From: Coleophoma eucalyptorum
Lineage: Eukaryota; Ascomycota; Leotiomycetes; Helotiales; Dermateaceae
DNA: 64,000 nt
Direction: 5' to 3'
Assembly (NCBI GenBank): GCA_026120035.1
Contig: JALRME010000001.1
Coordinates: 3,485,909 to 3,549,908, forward strand
Under the pieces are notes generated by a model. The model did not search any database. It worked only from the letters and a program-made list of their open reading frames with translations, and was not told the DNA's origin. Of the stretch, positions 60,899 through 64,000 are shown in pieces. How positions within the stretch are numbered: position 1 is the first letter of the stretch; every line of letters starts with the position of its first letter. The position numbers and the translations under genes are program-made.

Positions 60899-61767
60899 TT
60901 AATTTGACTGAAGTGACTTCAAGATAGCCTCTCCAACGCCCGTGGCACTCGATGGGTTCTGGCCAGTGATCAACTTGCCATCACGATCTGACACAACATG
61001 CGCACCCCAATCTGCTGCAGCCTTCTCATACTTACCGCCACTAGCCTTGTTTAATTCATCCTCCAACGAAAATGGCATTAGTGTAGCTGCGCCCACAGCC
61101 TCTTCCTCACTGTTAGAGAAACCGGTCACCTTGGCGCCGGCAAGGAATGGTGTGCCATCAGGACGCTTGACCAATGCAAGTGCGGCAGGGCCGTGGCAGA
61201 CCGCCGATATGATCTTACCCGCGTCCTGGAATTCATTAATGATCTGATGCGAGATGGAATCCGTGGCAAGATCAAACATGGCTATTTCAGAATTTTGTCA
61301 TTAGTTCTAGGTTTTTGCATTTTGCCCTGTGAGGCTGGTACTTCTTCTTTCAGGTGGGACAAAAGCTGGCAAACTTACGGCCTTGACCACCAACATAGAA
61401 CAGCGCATCGAAGTCTGCAGCTTTACCTACAAACTTTTCCAGCTTTTCGGTCTCCTGGTAGAGACTCTTCTGATTCTCCAAGAAATCTGTGCTAATCTCG
61501 TCGTCTTTGGATGCTTCAACAGAGCCTGGATCCTGCGGTGCAACACCACCAGCTGGCGAAGCAACCGTGAACTTAACGTAAGGAGCTAGAACATGGTACG
61601 GATGCGAGAACTCCGGCTGTATAAGAAAAAGACGAATTAACAAAAATTATTCCTATAAGGGGCTTCTGAATTGATAGTAGACTACTCACCAGATACCATC
61701 CTGTTGGTTTATCTTCTGTTGTGTATTTGTCCGCGGATGTAAGGACAGCGAGAATGTTGTAAACCAT
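60899..61767 (-). CDS. Hsp31-like DJ-1 family protein (glyoxalase III type)
   Basis: About 232 residues, exons 61767-61690, 61616-61379 and 61281-60899, all in phase. This branch of the DJ-1 superfamily includes yeast Hsp31, a glutathione-independent glyoxalase and chaperone. The candidate catalytic residues are Glu28 (PEFSHPY, made by splicing), Cys134 and His135 (AVCHGPAAL), matching the spacing in Hsp31. The usual GGHGP loop reads GGQGP, again at a splice junction (C|CC gives Pro). ASPAGGVAPQDPGS is another family block. It is probably cytosolic and handles methylglyoxal or protein damage, by family inference. An ATG 16 codons upstream is also in frame. Confidence 0.86.
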
Positions 61768-62515
61768 TGTGAATTTTGGTTGTGGAAAAAGAGCATAGAA
61801 GAGATTGCTAGTCAATAAGAGTACTAATATTTAAGAAGTGTCGATAATAGATAAGATAGCTTATTCGAGAAGTTAGATACTAAATAGATGGGAGGAAGAG
61901 AGTCCTTATACATCTTCGGTATTCTATTTTATATTAGGACTAGTCTTCCTGCCGACTAGGATCAACTTCCACAGAGAAGTATGCATTCACACCATCTGCA
62001 GCTGGCATCATCTCTCTAGGTATTAACTGTTGGTGCAGGAAGGTCTACTCGTATTGAGTTCCGAAACACCAACAGGTACGAGATTCTTAAAACCGAAATC
62101 ATCCGAAGGTTCGCTAGACCTAGCAATTCTTTATGCCAAGATTGCCTGATTAGGAAAATGAACCATAACTAGCTATGAACTCTATACCTTCTAATTTGTA
62201 AGGCATTCTTGATAAGCCAACAGCCTACTCAGAACACTGTGCTATTTACCTATCTCTGAAACACTTGCAAGGAATTACTTTTTCCCCTAAGAAATCACAT
62301 CATATACAAAGCAGGTGTACGAGCAAAGATCCTTCGGATATTACACTAATCCCTTGAACAAGACTAGAAGGATTCACATGATATCTCCGAAGTGACATTC
62401 CGCCTATCTCCGAAAGTAGTGCTTGGCTTCTAAGCTCTTATGCATATTATAATGTAAGAAAATATAATTTAGCAGTAGATTAATGCATCATTTAATGTTG
62501 GTTTCCGTATATTGC

Positions 62516-62680
62516 AACGTAAGAATTGACGATATGTCAACATGTGTTTTGGTACTTTGGTTCATAGATGATGTTTAGAAGAGAGTGTGACGGAGGGAGG
62601 CATATTAGCTCCCTCGCCAAGGATGAGGTGACATGTGACTAGGTCGCGTTATTACCTAAAAATTATGTTTCGACATTTAA
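62516..62680 (+). repeat. dispersed repeat, copy 2
   Basis: It shares the ordered blocks GTAAGAATTGAC, GGTTCATAGATGATGTTTA, CCCTCGCCAAG, ACATGTGACTAGGTC and TTTCGACA with copies 1 and 3. It contains an internal inverted pair (GGAGGGAG / CTCCCTC). Confidence 0.75.
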
Positions 62681-62862
62681 AGACATAGAGTACTTTGTGA
62701 TTTCCAAGAGAATACGTGCGTCAACAAAAAACACGCACACGAGCAAAGATTCTACGGATATTACATCGGATCCTTGAACGTGGCTAGAAAGATTAGCCAG
62801 ATATGCTTTTCTGAAGCAACATATAACAATTCTCCGAACGTAGCTGTTATTTTATGTTGGGT

Positions 62863-63022
62863 AATGTAAGAATCGACTTGTAAGACAACAGGCGTAAAAA
62901 TGGTTCATAGATGATGTTTACAAGAGGGTGTGAGGGAGGAAGGGATAAATACCTCCCTCGCTAAGAATACTGAGACATGTGACTAGGTCTCGTGATTGAC
63001 CTGATCATATACCGACAGTAAG
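62863..63022 (+). repeat. dispersed repeat, copy 3
   Basis: Same block order as copies 1 and 2, with a perfect 8-bp internal inverted repeat (GAGGGAGG / CCTCCCTC). An upstream block near 62740 (ACGAGCAAAGAT...CGGATATTACA) repeats one near 62319, so the repeated unit at this end is longer than the part shared with copy 1. Confidence 0.75.
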
Positions 63023-64000
63023 CTTTTCATGTGTATAATTTGAAAACTTCTCGGCATCGGCATTGAACAAAGAAGTAAGCTACATACAATTGAGAGGAGC
63101 CGGTATTTTCTTTATGTATTTTTGAAAGTGGGAGTGCAGGAATAAGGCTTGACGGGCTCCATATTATTTGTTCATAATGTAGGCTCTCCCTTTCAAGTGG
63201 AAGTGATATTAAGGAAATAGCAAGAAATAGCAAGCCTAGCGAGGTATCTTTAAGGTAACTTCTGATTGCCTTGGCACTCTAGCGATTTTAAGTTCGATAT
63301 CTTTGGATCGTCTTTTGATCTTTTGACTTTGGCTTCCTTCCCCACCTAACCCCTTTAAAGCACGCTCCTTGTAGGTGGTTGCATTCACTAATTAGGCGAG
63401 CGACAAGGCCTCAATGCCGTCCTTTCGCCAAACATCTTTCCCCTTACCAAACCAAGATTTGAATGTATCGATTTCCAAGAACAGAATTTCGTCATCGATG
63501 CCTTGTGGGAAAGGAGAATGAAATTGAGAGCGCTATGGTATTATTTGTGGGTTATCTAGCAATTATTCTTACTTTTCTTGTGCTCGCAATCTTGAAAAAT
63601 CGCGTGACCCGTCGGTTAGCAAGCTCGAAAGTACGCGCGGCGGGCTGCTAATCTTGTAGCTTCTCCGCAACGCTTTGTCTCGGAGCCGGATTGTGCGGGC
63701 CAATCTGATTACGCACTCCTTGTAATAGCATTAAACTCCTAAAGCTTTTCTAGAATTCTAACCTACTTTCCACTGTGCTTCGTTAAATGATTCTGTACTG
63801 GGAGTTCATCCATAATACTGAATTTACCATGTGGATTAATAGACCATTCATGGTTTCATTGTTTCATCCGAGCGGACTACGTCAACAAGTACGAAACATG
63901 TTTATATCTACCTTATCATCAAGCAATTGCAAAATGACTATTTTTAAGCATATGCATATCGCTACCCAAAGTAGACTTGGGAGTGGAACTTTATCTATCA

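Larger units (their letters stand above)
61768..64000. other. gene-poor right end with dispersed repeats
   Basis: No complete gene is seen. Two copies of the dispersed repeat and a related upstream block occupy about 62310-63025. A short frame at 63463-63651 has one hydrophobic stretch and could be chance. Confidence 0.45.

Noticed and set aside
1..64000. tRNA, rRNA or CRISPR features
   Set aside because: No cloverleaf with matching A/B boxes, no rRNA-like sequence and no regularly spaced repeat array was recognised by eye; a covariance-model scan would be decisive.

Overview
The window looks like filamentous ascomycete (Pezizomycotina) nuclear DNA. Its genes carry short introns of about 45-100 nt with GTANGT-type donors, CTRAC/TACTAAC-type branch sites and YAG acceptors. 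The families are typical of these fungi: Zn2Cys6 regulators, NACHT-ankyrin proteins, a LaeA-like methyltransferase, EthD proteins, MFS and OPT transporters, a P450 with its own reductase, and a Fot1/pogo transposon. Family composition suggests a leotiomycete-like fungus, but I cannot fix the species. Most real genes are split across several reading frames, so I rebuilt exons by hand, checking splice sites, phase and family motifs at each junction.

Layout. 1.4-5.9 kb: an eight-exon Zn2Cys6 regulator divergent from an inositol-type sugar transporter. 6.4-11.1 kb: a cytochrome P450 divergent from a complete NADPH-P450 reductase. 11.4-12.7 kb: a frameshifted PNPOx-family gene and an EthD protein. 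13.9-20.5 kb: a roughly 2,070-residue NACHT-ankyrin protein. 21.7-29.3 kb: a small PLDc_N-type membrane protein, an unknown basic protein, a nine-exon LaeA-like methyltransferase and a GPI-type surface protein. 30.4-38.4 kb: a decayed island with a D-amino-acid oxidase pseudogene, a mutated Fot1-like transposon, an OPT transporter with one nonsense codon, and AT-rich relics.

39.8-47.5 kb: a secreted Cys-rich protein, a regulator with two different zinc-finger types divergent from an NAD(P)-dependent reductase, and a Cys-rich single-pass membrane protein. 49.1-54.9 kb: an apparent tartrate-type catabolic cluster (organic-anion MFS permease, tartrate/isopropylmalate-type dehydrogenase, Zn2Cys6 regulator), with three GATCGG repeats spaced 11 bp apart in the shared promoter and a CCG/CGG inverted repeat upstream of the regulator. 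57.3-61.8 kb: two DJ-1-superfamily proteins flanking a small EthD protein. The right end is mostly non-coding and holds two copies of a dispersed repeat whose third copy is near 37.1 kb.

No tRNA, rRNA, CRISPR array or telomere was recognised. All functional calls come from motif recognition alone; no database search was run.
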